Shown here piece by piece: positions 1 to 6,964 of a DNA stretch of 34,193 bases (positions are counted from its first letter, which is position 1; each line of letters opens with the position of its first letter). A program made the position numbers and the translations under genes. The notes under the pieces were generated by a model, which saw only the letters and a list, made by a program, of their open reading frames with translations, searched no databases and was not told the DNA's origin. The stretch is from a virus. The stretch is taken from positions 1 through 34,193 of the IMG/VR virus record IMGVR_UViG_3300025728_000023; one strand, given 5' to 3'.

Positions 1-181
1 CCTATTTTCTTGATAAAATGATGATTTTATTCAGCTAGTCCTATTGCTCTAAATCGACTCAAAACCTCACAGTGAAGCTATTAGACACCTCAAATCACCC
101 GTAACTATCCTGTTGGCTCAAATCAAACAAAATTCTACACAAACATAAAAAATAATGCACACATACCCGTATTGTCACATA
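1..181. other. Non-coding left edge
   Basis: No credible gene is visible in this stretch. It contains one copy of the ATAAAA-N6-TTTTAT element (13-30) and a loose recurrence of CTCAAA (about 58, 89 and 117). I could not assign a function; the CTCAAA spacing is irregular, so I do not call iterons. Confidence 0.5.
13..30. repeat. ATAAAA-N6-TTTTAT element, copy 1
   Basis: Perfect copy of the 18-base element; the arms extend to 7 bases (ATAAAAT and ATTTTAT) around GATG. The upstream gene, if any, lies outside the window, so the usual position after a stop codon cannot be tested. It is not followed by a ribosome binding site. Confidence 0.6.
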
Positions 182-190
182 TGATACAAT
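182..190 (+). promoter_or_regulatory. Extended -10 promoter for the first gene
   Basis: TGATACAAT is an extended -10 box, 24 bases before the start codon at 214. No good -35 box lies 17 bases upstream, so this would depend on the extended -10. Confidence 0.45.
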
Positions 191-213
191 ATAACGATAA
201 GGGAGATGATTGT

Positions 214-420
214 ATGAAATCAAAAGAATGTAGATTGGCTCAAATGCAAATAAGAAATATAGTTAACATTGGAATTGCAAATGGTGTACCCCTATCAGAT
301 ATTCAATTGTTAGCAATGGCAACTATTGATGCATCTCAATTATTTATTGATGATAAAGAAATTACAGAATTAAGAATGGATTTATATAATAGGCTCAAAT
401 CGGTTGAAATTTATATTTGA
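214..420 (+). CDS. Unknown small protein, 68 aa
   Basis: I do not recognise this protein. The start at 214 is chosen because GGGAGATGAT lies just upstream; the open frame continues further left to 172 but without a ribosome binding site. The protein is mostly helical in appearance, with a hydrophobic middle (around residues 18-45) and charged ends. No Cys pairs or signal peptide are visible. Its TGA stop lies inside the -35 box of the next promoter. Confidence 0.75.
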   Translation: MKSKECRLAQMQIRNIVNIGIANGVPLSDIQLLAMATIDASQLFIDDKEITELRMDLYNRLKSVEIYI

Positions 421-445
421 CAAGCATAAAATATAATGGTATACT
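417..445 (+). promoter_or_regulatory. Promoter of the kinase-like gene
   Basis: TTGACA (417-422), 17-base spacer, TATACT (440-445) preceded by TGG (extended -10). The -35 box contains the stop codon of the upstream gene. Confidence 0.85.
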
Positions 446-482
446 CGGTATAACATAAACAAATGATAAAGGGGAGATGTTT

Positions 483-1151
483 ATGAATACAGTGGCTATT
501 AGTGATATGGAACATATCCGAAATATGGTTGAAATCGGTGATGCAAATATAAATGAAGGTCTAAAAACATTTGACAGACTGGGACATGGATTTTATGGAA
601 CTGTTTATGGATATAAAGACTATGCTATTAAATATTTTAGATATGGCATGGATTCATTCAGTAAAGATATTGAAATGTTGGTGCGATTGCAACATATAAA
701 GCATGTACCCCGATTGTATGAAGTAATTGATAATAAGGCAATTGTAATCAGTCGAGTTAGAGGATATACAATCCACAAATACATGGCAAATGTAGAATCG
801 AAAAGGATTGATAATTTTGTAAGCCCCCGATTCAACATAGAATACAAGAAAGCATTGCAAGACATCATGAGAGCAGGTATCCATCCTGCTGATTTACATA
901 ATGAAAATGTAATGATTGAAGAAGCAACAGGATTACCCGTAATAGTAGATTTAGGTGAGTTTAGAGATGAAAGTTTCAGTAAATCATCAATTGAAAACTT
1001 AGATTATATAGGTCATAGAGATACATATGATGAGGTTATTGTACCAATGGAAAAATACATAAATGATACATACATACAAGAAGCAAAGCAATACAAAGAA
1101 ATGTTAATGGAAAGAATTGACTTAATGGGTGGCATAGCGAATATTTATTAA
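483..1151 (+). CDS. Protein-kinase-like protein
   Basis: A 222-residue protein with the hallmarks of the protein kinase fold: glycine-rich loop GHGFYG at 34-39, AIK with the ATP-contacting lysine at 50, a possible helix-C Glu at 64, a catalytic loop H134-x-x-D137-L-H-x-x-N142, and D156-L-G at the place of DFG. The C-lobe is short, so it is a compact kinase closer to the bacterial and phage small kinases (RIO or ABC1-like style) than to full eukaryote-type enzymes. By family it should transfer phosphate from ATP to a protein or small molecule; the substrate is unknown. The start at 483 has GGGGAG six bases upstream; an in-frame ATG at 477 abuts the ribosome binding site and is unlikely. A host-takeover role is my inference. 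Confidence 0.8.
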   Translation: MNTVAISDMEHIRNMVEIGDANINEGLKTFDRLGHGFYGTVYGYKDYAIKYFRYGMDSFSKDIEMLVRLQHIKHVPRLYEVIDNKAIVISRVRGYTIHKYMANVESKRIDNFVSPRFNIEYKKALQDIMRAGIHPADLHNENVMIEEATGLPVIVDLGEFRDESFSKSSIENLDYIGHRDTYDEVIVPMEKYINDTYIQEAKQYKEMLMERIDLMGGIANIY

Positions 1152-1160
1152 AATATTCGC

Positions 1161-1189
1161 TTGACAAACGAAAATAATAATGATATACT
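1161..1189 (+). promoter_or_regulatory. Promoter with near-perfect -35 dyad
   Basis: TTGACA (1161-1166), 17-base spacer, TATACT (1184-1189) with TGA before it. A 17-base dyad at 1156-1172, TTCGCTTG-A-CAAACGAA, has one mismatched pair and is centred in the -35 box. Confidence 0.85.
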
Positions 1190-1218
1190 TGTGTTAATCA
1201 AATAAAGGAGTGATGTAA

Positions 1219-1446
1219 ATGAAGAAATTTTATGGGTATGTATCCAAAGACAAAATCAATTCTCTTTTCAGATATGAAATAAGTTTAAGAGAACAAAAAT
1301 GCAAGCCCGTATACTTTGGTGAAGATGATAAGAAATACTATGCAATCTATTTGGCAGACAACAAAGCCAAGAAATTAGGAAGAAACAAGGAAGTGTTAGA
1401 TGGTCAATTTTATACATTACCAAATCAAATACATCCACATTTCTAG
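1219..1446 (+). CDS. Unknown small protein, 75 aa
   Basis: Unrecognised. It is basic and rich in Lys, Tyr and Phe, with an alternating pattern in the middle (YYAIYLAD) that suggests beta structure. AAAGGAG precedes the start. The stop is followed at once by AGGAGGTGATG, the ribosome binding site of the next tiny gene. Confidence 0.75.
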   Translation: MKKFYGYVSKDKINSLFRYEISLREQKCKPVYFGEDDKKYYAIYLADNKAKKLGRNKEVLDGQFYTLPNQIHPHF

Positions 1447-1464
1447 GAGGTGATGCCTATATAT

Positions 1465-1587
1465 ATGATAACATACATATTAAATGGTGTCCGTCATTCT
1501 AAATGTATTATATGTAGCAATGCAGAAACAGCAGTTGAAGCAATTGATGGGACTGCTAAAATATTAGAAATATATAAATCATATTAA
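1465..1587 (+). CDS. Tiny protein with a CxxC pair, 40 aa
   Basis: A 40-codon frame between two clear genes, preceded by a perfect AGGAGGTGAT. The distance from GGAGG to the ATG is long (14 bases), which is the weak point. The peptide has C14-x-x-C17 and a helix-like C-terminal half. The close packing (7 bases to the next ribosome binding site region) supports it as a gene. Function unknown. Confidence 0.55.
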   Translation: MITYILNGVRHSKCIICSNAETAVEAIDGTAKILEIYKSY

Positions 1588-1600
1588 GGGAGAGATGTTC

Positions 1601-1999
1601 ATGGCTAAGTCAAGAAATCGTTATTACAATCCAAATCCAAAGAAGATAAGAACAAGTGATTGTGTTGTTCGTTCAATGTGTAAAGCAATGGATAAAGATT
1701 GGGATGAGGTTTATATAGATTTGTATAGAATAGGATTTGAACTAAAGGTTATGCCAAACTCTGATGAAGCATGGAAAGAGTACCTTAAAAGAGAGGGTTT
1801 TATCTATCACAAGTTAACTATCAAGAAAGGTTCTAAACGTCCTAGAGTAGCTGAATTTGCTCAAAAGAACAAAACAGGTACATTTGTATTAAGTGTAGCA
1901 AAACACATTGTAACATGCGAGGACGGATATTATTATGACACATGGGATTGTGGAGATTATGCGATGTATGGATATTGGGAGAAACCACAACTCACTTAA
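1601..1999 (+). CDS. Papain-like cysteine peptidase candidate, 132 aa
   Basis: The protein shows the order Cys-His-Asp expected for a papain-like fold: S-D-C21-V-V-R near the N terminus, A-K-H102-I-V before a short strand, then D113-T-W-D. The run after the Cys (RSMCKAMDKDWDEVY) resembles the first helix of the small phage and bacterial proteins of this type, which often have D-C-x-x-R-A. Whether it cleaves protein is not known; some relatives are annotated only as hypothetical. GGGAG sits 8 bases before the start at 1601; an in-frame ATG at 1595 is too close. The stop codon is part of a terminator hairpin. Confidence 0.6.
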   Translation: MAKSRNRYYNPNPKKIRTSDCVVRSMCKAMDKDWDEVYIDLYRIGFELKVMPNSDEAWKEYLKREGFIYHKLTIKKGSKRPRVAEFAQKNKTGTFVLSVAKHIVTCEDGYYYDTWDCGDYAMYGYWEKPQLT

Positions 2000-2017
2000 A
2001 AAGTGAGTTTCTTTTTG
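1991..2017 (+). terminator. Terminator overlapping the stop codon
   Basis: CTCACTT (1991-1997), AAA, AAGTGAG (2001-2007), then TTTCTTTTTG. The stop codon TAA (1997-1999) forms the end of the stem and the loop. Confidence 0.75.
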
Positions 2018-2034
2018 TACAACATTTGTACAAC
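2014..2034. repeat. Tandem TTTGTACAAC repeat
   Basis: TTTGTACAAC occurs at 2014-2023 and 2025-2034, so two TTGTACAA palindromes lie 11 bases apart, one helical turn. A third TTGTACAA is at 25956, at the start site of the repressor candidate gene. A protein binding site is possible. Confidence 0.4.
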
Positions 2035-2074
2035 CCTTTTTAAAAAAAGTTTTAAATGTTTGTAATGGGACAAA

Positions 2075-2103
2075 TACATAAGCACATAAGATAATGATAT
2101 AAC
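2075..2103 (+). promoter_or_regulatory. Extended -10 promoter
   Basis: TGATATAAC with -10 at 2098-2103 and a poor -35 (TACATA, 2075-2080) at 17 bases. It would serve the small gene at 2126. Confidence 0.55.
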
Positions 2104-2125
2104 AGAGAAACAGGAGAGTGATAAT

Positions 2126-2305
2126 ATGTTAAATGAAGTGTTACATAGAAGATATGTTCGTGAAGTTCAGTCGCATGGTGTACCGAAGTACATGGCACAA
2201 GAGATTGTTGATACAGCTATGGAAACAAGTAAAGGTAAAGACGTAAGCAAATACATAAACTATGCGATGACTTTGGTTTATGGGTTAAAGTTTAAAACAA
2301 ATTAA
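2126..2305 (+). CDS. Unknown small protein, 59 aa
   Basis: A 59-codon gene preceded by CAGGAG. It is basic and looks helical throughout. No known motif is visible. It resembles the gene at 214 in size and helical style, but not clearly in sequence. It lies between its own weak promoter and the next strong one. Confidence 0.7.
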   Translation: MLNEVLHRRYVREVQSHGVPKYMAQEIVDTAMETSKGKDVSKYINYAMTLVYGLKFKTN

Positions 2306-2325
2306 AAATAATAGTCATCATTCGT

Positions 2326-2354
2326 TTGACAAGAGCATATAATAATGATATAGT
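2326..2354 (+). promoter_or_regulatory. Promoter of the acidic-protein gene
   Basis: TTGACA (2326-2331), 17-base spacer, TATAGT (2349-2354) with TGA before it. Confidence 0.8.
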
Positions 2355-2385
2355 AACAAAGACCACAACAAAAGGAGATGTTAAT

Positions 2386-2886
2386 ATGATTGAATTAAAA
2401 GATTATGAGTTAGATGGTATTTTAGACGGTGAAGAGGATGCATTGGAAAGTTTCTATGAATATAATGGTAGCACATACATTTGTGATGCGACTGCTGAAA
2501 TAGCAGACAATTACATTCCTATCTACAATTACAATGTATGGGAGAATGCTTCTGACATTCAAGAACACATTGAGAATGCACTTGCAGAAGGTTTGGTTGA
2601 TACTAGTGGTGATGTAGATTTAATCAAGATATTCCAAGCAGGTTATTACCAGTATTACAATGAACGTTTAAGCGAGAATCTAGACATATTATGTTACAAC
2701 TATGTAGCAAAACTAGTAAATGATTACTTACAGAATGAAGATACAGATTCAATTGATGAAGATGCTATTGAATCACGTATTGAATCAGAGACAGACAGCT
2801 ATGACCACAACAACACATTCGATGCACTGGAAGAAATAGCAAAAGGAATCATTGAAGAAATCAAAGAAGAAGAATTTGCAATGTGA
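2386..2886 (+). CDS. Very acidic protein, 166 aa
   Basis: Asp and Glu are found throughout and Lys/Arg are scarce, so the protein must carry a strong negative charge. Tyr is frequent in the middle. I see no catalytic motif. Small acidic phage proteins include DNA mimics that block restriction or other DNA-binding enzymes (ArdA, Ocr and unrelated folds), but nothing here identifies such a family; this is only a possibility. The start at 2386 has AAAGGAG nine bases upstream; the frame is open from 2326 across the promoter, which is not coding. A strong terminator follows directly. Confidence 0.8.
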   Translation: MIELKDYELDGILDGEEDALESFYEYNGSTYICDATAEIADNYIPIYNYNVWENASDIQEHIENALAEGLVDTSGDVDLIKIFQAGYYQYYNERLSENLDILCYNYVAKLVNDYLQNEDTDSIDEDAIESRIESETDSYDHNNTFDALEEIAKGIIEEIKEEEFAM

Positions 2887-2891
2887 TTCAA

Positions 2892-2921
2892 TCCCACCTT
2901 CGGGTGGGAAAATCTTTTTTT
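2892..2921 (+). terminator. Strong intrinsic terminator
   Basis: TCCCACC (2892-2898), TTCG tetraloop, GGTGGGA (2903-2909), then TCTTTTTTT. It is the best canonical terminator in the window and isolates the acidic-protein gene from the next promoter. Confidence 0.92.
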
Positions 2922-2930
2922 AATAATCGC

Positions 2931-2960
2931 TTGACAAGAGATAAATATCTATGGTATACT
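2931..2960 (+). promoter_or_regulatory. Promoter, TCGCTTGACAAGAG class
   Basis: TTGACA (2931-2936), 18-base spacer, TATACT (2955-2960) preceded by TGG. It carries the CTTGACAAG dyad core. Confidence 0.85.
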
Positions 2961-2990
2961 AAGAGTAACAAAACAAGGGGAGATGATTAA

Positions 2991-3386
2991 ATGAAAAAAT
3001 CAACAGTTCATATTTATCGAGTAGATGTAATCGCAGGTGACACGTTCTATAAAGTAGAAATCAATTACGATGGTCACACACAATGGGAAACACTTTGCAC
3101 TAAATCAATGCAAGAACTTATCCGTAGAAGCAATGTTGAGGTTACATATGATGAAGAGTTTGAAACAGAGGACTTCACTATTGAGCAAATTCTTGACCAA
3201 GAAAATATGAGCTGTGTTGAGATTTGCAGTGATGATACTGATGGTGAGTATGATGTGTATTTCCATAAAGTTACAGCTAAATATGGTGAAGTTTCTTATG
3301 ATGCAGATGGTGAATTTATCAGAACATATAAAAGCTTTAAATCGGCTCAAAACAGGGCGTTAAAGTTATCAAACAATATCATATAA
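2991..3386 (+). CDS. Unknown protein, 131 aa
   Basis: Unrecognised acidic protein with alternating hydrophobic strands in the first 45 residues and again near 85-115, suggesting a mainly beta fold. There is a C-terminal basic helix (SAQNRALKL). GGGGAG precedes the start. It shares a transcript with the next gene, 12 bases downstream. Confidence 0.8.
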   Translation: MKKSTVHIYRVDVIAGDTFYKVEINYDGHTQWETLCTKSMQELIRRSNVEVTYDEEFETEDFTIEQILDQENMSCVEICSDDTDGEYDVYFHKVTAKYGEVSYDADGEFIRTYKSFKSAQNRALKLSNNII

Positions 3387-3398
3387 GGGGATGATTAA

Positions 3399-3845
3399 AT
3401 GGCTAAAATGACAGTTCGTGAAGCGTTACAATATGTAGTGAAAGCACATGGTACACCTTATACAGATGAGTTACAAAGTAAGATTGTAAGTTTCTTACAC
3501 AAATTACCTCATCATCCTTCTGATATCGAATATGCAAGTGAAGGTGTAGTTAAGACCGTTCGTGATTATGATTATGGTTGGTATGCATCTGTTCTAGTGT
3601 ACAATAACAATGGTAAAATGCATGTTGAAGTAATAGATGGAGACAATCTTGACCCGAATCCACAACGTGTTAAATCAAACACAGAAGCGTTACAAGTTAT
3701 GAAGGAATTATCAGAAGTGAAATGGGCTAGTGACATTGATGAATACTGGAACATGAGTGATGACCACAAGTATTGGTCTAGAATGAGTGATATGAATATG
3801 CAAGCACTTCACAAGACAGAAGAATTAAAAAATAAACTCGCATAA
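3399..3845 (+). CDS. Unknown protein, 148 aa
   Basis: Unrecognised. The N-terminal 35 residues look helical (VREALQYVVKAHG), followed by strands with YGWYASVLVY and a helical, charged C-terminal third rich in Asp, Trp, Met and Lys. No metal or nucleotide site is visible. Preceded by AAGGGGATG; second gene of the unit started at 2931. The next promoter begins six bases after the stop. Confidence 0.8.
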   Translation: MAKMTVREALQYVVKAHGTPYTDELQSKIVSFLHKLPHHPSDIEYASEGVVKTVRDYDYGWYASVLVYNNNGKMHVEVIDGDNLDPNPQRVKSNTEALQVMKELSEVKWASDIDEYWNMSDDHKYWSRMSDMNMQALHKTEELKNKLA

Positions 3846-3850
3846 TTCGC

Positions 3851-3879
3851 TTGACAGGAGCATAATAATATAGTATACT
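3851..3879 (+). promoter_or_regulatory. Promoter, TCGCTTGACAGGAG class
   Basis: TTGACA (3851-3856), 17-base spacer, TATACT (3874-3879); TAG rather than TGN before the -10. Confidence 0.85.
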
Positions 3880-3911
3880 AAAGGTACACCAAAACGAGAG
3901 GATGATGTTAA

Positions 3912-4256
3912 ATGGCTAAACAAAGAAGAACGTTCACTGTAATCCGTAAATGGGCAGAAGCTAATGGTTATAAAGTAGAGGAAACATGGGCATATGGTGA
4001 CCAAGATGCGATTCGTGTTCATATCAATGAAAAACTATCATTCAAGGCTGAAATGAGAAAGAGCACAATTTATCAAAGTATTCGTGGTCAACGTGGCGAT
4101 TGTGCAGGATTATATATTACAGAAGATATAAAACATGAAGCAGGTACAACTTGGAGAAGAAGCTATGCATTCCACAAACCATCACAGAAATATGCTATTG
4201 AGAGTATGGAATCAGATATCAGAAGATGGGAGCGTGACAACAAAAAAAATGCGTGA
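3912..4256 (+). CDS. Unknown basic protein, 114 aa
   Basis: A basic protein starting MAKQRRTF with many Arg and Lys and aromatic residues; compatible with nucleic acid binding but without a motif I recognise. The start has AGAGGATGAT upstream. Its TGA stop is inside the GTGACA -35 box of the next promoter. Confidence 0.8.
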   Translation: MAKQRRTFTVIRKWAEANGYKVEETWAYGDQDAIRVHINEKLSFKAEMRKSTIYQSIRGQRGDCAGLYITEDIKHEAGTTWRRSYAFHKPSQKYAIESMESDIRRWERDNKKNA

Positions 4257-4281
4257 CAAAAGCAAAAGATTATGGTATACT
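4253..4281 (+). promoter_or_regulatory. Promoter overlapping a stop codon
   Basis: GTGACA (4253-4258), 17-base spacer, TATACT (4276-4281) preceded by TGG. The TGA stop of the upstream gene (4254-4256) lies within the -35 box. Confidence 0.8.
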
Positions 4282-4312
4282 TATTACATAAACAAAAGGG
4301 AGATGATGTGTA

Positions 4313-4618
4313 ATGACTAAATTAATAAAAACACCAGAAGTGGCTGAAAAGGTGCTTCAAGTATTGAAAAATCATGGGTTTGTAGGTTCGTCATTCGAAA
4401 TGTTTGAAAGACATGAAAAATTAGAAGTTGGTATAAATAGGGAGTGGGAATATGTCGATTTACGTTATCATGGCTATCTTGGTTTTAATATCTCAACTAC
4501 ATGTTTGTCAATGTATGAACAAGATAAGATTGTAAAGTACACAAAGGAAATGAATGAAGCATTACTTATGATGCAATTGTTTGATGTGATTATACCAGAT
4601 TATGAATATGGGGAGTGA
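4313..4618 (+). CDS. Unknown protein, 101 aa
   Basis: Unrecognised. The first 20 residues form a likely helix (VAEKVLQVLKNHG), then two or three strands with Tyr and Trp (REWEYVDLRYHGYLGF), then a helix. The size and layout suggest a small alpha-beta fold. GGGAGATGAT precedes the start. Single-gene unit between two promoters. Confidence 0.8.
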   Translation: MTKLIKTPEVAEKVLQVLKNHGFVGSSFEMFERHEKLEVGINREWEYVDLRYHGYLGFNISTTCLSMYEQDKIVKYTKEMNEALLMMQLFDVIIPDYEYGE

Positions 4619-4651
4619 TTATTATAAAAAATAAAAATAAACGAAAATCGC

Positions 4652-4680
4652 TTGACAAGGGAAACAAAAGATGCTATAAT
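4652..4680 (+). promoter_or_regulatory. Full-consensus promoter of the peptidase gene
   Basis: TTGACA (4652-4657), 17-base spacer, TATAAT (4675-4680) with TGC before it. Both hexamers match the sigma-A consensus. The 57-base leader is rich in AAC/AAA and starts with repeated CAA-AAC steps. Confidence 0.93.
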
Positions 4681-4737
4681 AAAGGTAACAACAAGAACAA
4701 CAACAAAAAAACTAAAAAAACGACTGGAGTGTTGCGA

Positions 4738-5766
4738 ATGAAAAAAATGCAAAATCAATTAGTGGAGTTATTAAATATTCATGGTGTATCTGGTGATGAA
4801 AAGGCTGTACGTGATTACTTATTATTCGAACTAGCAACTGAAAAGTTAGTTGATAGATGTCATATTGATGACTATGGTAACTTGTTAGCTGAAAAGACAT
4901 ATGGAGATGGTAAAGGTGCAACAGTTCTATTGTCTGCTCACATGGACACTGTAAGAGGTGTTCGTGCAGATAAAGAGTTAATCGTCAAGAATGGAGCAAT
5001 CAGTGCTCAATTACCAAATGGGGAAAGAGCAATCTTAGGAGCAGATGATAGAGCAGGAATCGCAATCATATTGACAGTATTACGTAATATGAGCAAAGTA
5101 CGATTCAATGGTAAAATCAAAGTAGCATTCTCAAGAGAAGAAGAAATTGGTTGTGTAGGGTCAACAAACATAAGAGAGCAGTGGTATGAAGGAACAGACC
5201 TTGCAATCGTAGTAGACAGAAGAGGTAGCAGAGATATTGTAGTAGGATGTGGTCAGCCATTCTGCTCAAATGAAGTAGGATTATTCATGCAAGATGTGGC
5301 TCAAATGGCTGATTTAGATTATAAGTGTGTAGAGGGTGGCATTTCAGATGCGTTGACATTCTCAGAGAAAGGAATCAACTCTGTTAACTTATCAGCAGGA
5401 TATTATAATGAGCATACAGAGAAAGAGTATGTTGTAATCTCTGAAATGAAGAACACTGTACGACTTATGATGCAGGTCTTCGCAATCATCAATCAATTCT
5501 GTCATACATTCAATGAAGTACCAGAAGAAAACATGTGGGTTACAAACTGGTATCCAACAGGAAAATATGCAAGCAAATACGATGTGGGATACTTTGAAGA
5601 TGTGTTTATGCAAGACTTGTATGCAGAAGAATTTGATACTCATGGAGATGTAATGGTATATGAAATGGGTGCAGATGTAGTAATTAGTCAAGGAGACAAC
5701 GAGATTATGTTGACACGTGAATCACTAAAAGGATTGATTAATCAACTGTCGGGAAGCCTAAATTAA
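4738..5766 (+). CDS. M20/M42-type zinc aminopeptidase
   Basis: A 342-residue protein with the complete ligand set of the M20/M28/M42 co-catalytic metallopeptidases: A-H68-M-D70 (first zinc ligand), G-A-D103-D-R-A-G (bridging Asp), S-R-E134-E135-E-I-G (general base and ligand), V-V-D160-R-R-G (ligand) and N-E-H227-T (last ligand). By family it would remove N-terminal residues from peptides in the cytoplasm, most like peptidase T or M42 enzymes. The final 90 residues go beyond the usual core and are rich in Asp, Tyr and Val. The start at 4738 follows CTGGAGTG; the frame is open upstream across the promoter, which is not coding. It has its own full-consensus promoter. Such an enzyme is unusual in a phage. 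Confidence 0.88.
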   Translation: MKKMQNQLVELLNIHGVSGDEKAVRDYLLFELATEKLVDRCHIDDYGNLLAEKTYGDGKGATVLLSAHMDTVRGVRADKELIVKNGAISAQLPNGERAILGADDRAGIAIILTVLRNMSKVRFNGKIKVAFSREEEIGCVGSTNIREQWYEGTDLAIVVDRRGSRDIVVGCGQPFCSNEVGLFMQDVAQMADLDYKCVEGGISDALTFSEKGINSVNLSAGYYNEHTEKEYVVISEMKNTVRLMMQVFAIINQFCHTFNEVPEENMWVTNWYPTGKYASKYDVGYFEDVFMQDLYAEEFDTHGDVMVYEMGADVVISQGDNEIMLTRESLKGLINQLSGSLN

Positions 5767-5778
5767 TTTTAGGTTTCC
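5752..5778 (+). terminator. Stop-codon hairpin after the peptidase gene
   Basis: GGAAGCCTAAA (5752-5762) pairs with TTTAGGTTTCC (5768-5778) through one G-U; the loop TTAAT holds the stop codon (5764-5766). There is no T tract, so termination is uncertain. Confidence 0.5.
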
Positions 5779-5790
5779 TGCATCAAACAA

Positions 5791-5819
5791 ACATTAAGCG
5801 CATATAATAATGATATAAC
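5791..5819 (+). promoter_or_regulatory. Weak extended -10 promoter
   Basis: TGATATAAC with -10 at 5814-5819. The spacer (GCATATAATAATGA) is nearly identical to that of the promoter at 2326, but the -35 has decayed to ACATTA. Confidence 0.55.
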
Positions 5820-5862
5820 CACATCAAGAAGCTTCACACATCCTAGAAGGGATATGATAACT

Positions 5863-6192
5863 ATGACAATTGAACTAAGAAGAGACAGAAAGCTTTATGT
5901 TAGATTGGTTTCTGGAAATGAATATGTAGTGTTAAATGAGGATAAAAATGAGGTATATGGAACTAATGATGAGTATTTCATCTATTTCAAAAACGTAAAC
6001 TTTAGAGCCAATGGTGAGATAGATGGTAGATATTTAGGTACAGCAACAGAAGGTATGATTGATGATTATTGCGAGAATGTCTCATACGATGAGTTGAAAG
6101 GTTTTAATGTAAATGGTCGAACAGTGCGTAGTGCACGCATGGTTGCATTAAATAATAAGTCTGGTGCGATTATAATCGTATCAAGTCGATAG
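5863..6192 (+). CDS. Unknown protein, 109 aa
   Basis: Unrecognised beta-rich protein: alternating strands with LYVRLVSGNEYVVL, EYFIYFKNVNF and a C-terminal AIIIVSS. Start 5863 is favoured because AGAAGGGA is about ten bases upstream; an in-frame ATG at 5854 is too close. It is separated by only 11 bases from the next start and probably shares its transcript. Confidence 0.75.
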   Translation: MTIELRRDRKLYVRLVSGNEYVVLNEDKNEVYGTNDEYFIYFKNVNFRANGEIDGRYLGTATEGMIDDYCENVSYDELKGFNVNGRTVRSARMVALNNKSGAIIIVSSR

Positions 6193-6203
6193 GAGAGATG
6201 CAT

Positions 6204-6494
6204 ATGTGTATGGTAGTTAAACAAAATAAAGCAAACATTGACGGGGTTAAATCACTTCATAATTACCTGTACGCCCTCACAGAGACAAATTATGAGTTAT
6301 TGGAGATATATCACCAGATTGATGAAGAAGTGGATGAGATTGAAACGGAGATAGCTGAAAAGGAATTTGAAGCTACTGCACAAGATAGTTTAGATGATGT
6401 ACAAAGAGATATAAGAAGTTTAATTGCTGATATTGACAAGTGCGAATTATCTCCAGAAGATATAAAAGAAGAATTAAAAAGAATTTTATTTTAA
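6204..6494 (+). CDS. Coiled-coil acidic protein, 96 aa
   Basis: From residue 20 onward the sequence is a long acidic heptad-like helix (DEEVDEIETEIAEKEFE, then DDVQRDIRSLIADID), so a coiled coil is likely. No catalytic residues are visible. The ribosome binding site AGGAGAG favours 6204; in-frame ATGs at 6198 and 6210 are the alternatives. Confidence 0.75.
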   Translation: MCMVVKQNKANIDGVKSLHNYLYALTETNYELLEIYHQIDEEVDEIETEIAEKEFEATAQDSLDDVQRDIRSLIADIDKCELSPEDIKEELKRILF

Positions 6495-6498
6495 TCGC

Positions 6499-6528
6499 TT
6501 GACAAGAGAAATACATTCATGGTATACT
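6499..6528 (+). promoter_or_regulatory. Promoter, TCGCTTGACAAGAG class
   Basis: TTGACA (6499-6504), 18-base spacer, TATACT (6523-6528) preceded by TGG. Confidence 0.85.
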
Positions 6529-6558
6529 AAGTACAAGAAAACAAAGGGAGTGTTGCTT

Positions 6559-6963
6559 ATGACAAAACAAACACAAACAGTAAGGTTAATTGAATTTCAC
6601 AATCGTCACATTGATGTACTGTTAAAAAGTGGAACAATGATTCCAAACGTTGAAGTGACAGGAACAGAAGTATTTGATGCTAATCGTGAAAAGCTTCCAT
6701 CACCTCTAATTATGGGTACTGACAGATGGGGTAATGAACACAGCATAGCAACTGACAACATAGAAGCATTTGTATTTCTAGACACAGATGAGCAAGCACG
6801 TTTGAGAAGCGCAACATTTTTAGTTGATACTTATAGCCAAATTCCAAACCTTGAAGCAATCTCACCAGAACTTCAAAAAGCATTAGATGATTCAAAAGCA
6901 ATGAAAGCAGAACTTGAAGCAAATGGTGTTACACCATACGTACCAGTAAGGGAGGATGTATAA
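6559..6963 (+). CDS. Unknown protein, 134 aa
   Basis: Unrecognised. The first half has strands (TVRLIEFHNRHIDVLL, NIEAFVFLD) that could form a small beta barrel of the LSm or SH3 type; this is a guess. The last 45 residues are helical and acidic (SPELQKALDDSKAMKAEL). Start 6559 follows GGGAGTG. The TAA stop is followed one base later by the ATG of the next gene, suggesting translational coupling. Confidence 0.8.
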   Translation: MTKQTQTVRLIEFHNRHIDVLLKSGTMIPNVEVTGTEVFDANREKLPSPLIMGTDRWGNEHSIATDNIEAFVFLDTDEQARLRSATFLVDTYSQIPNLEAISPELQKALDDSKAMKAELEANGVTPYVPVREDV

Positions 6964-6964
6964 T

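Noticed and set aside
55-124. CTCAAA repeats as replication iterons
   Set aside because: Spacing is irregular and the repeats are short; similar strings occur inside genes.
620-884. Minus-strand frames opposite the kinase-like gene
   Set aside because: No ribosome binding site or promoter on that strand; they mirror a clear + strand kinase gene. The same holds for the other minus-strand frames in the window.
4135-4320. A 61-codon frame overlapping 3912-4256
   Set aside because: It lies in another frame of a well-supported gene, runs over a promoter, and has no ribosome binding site.
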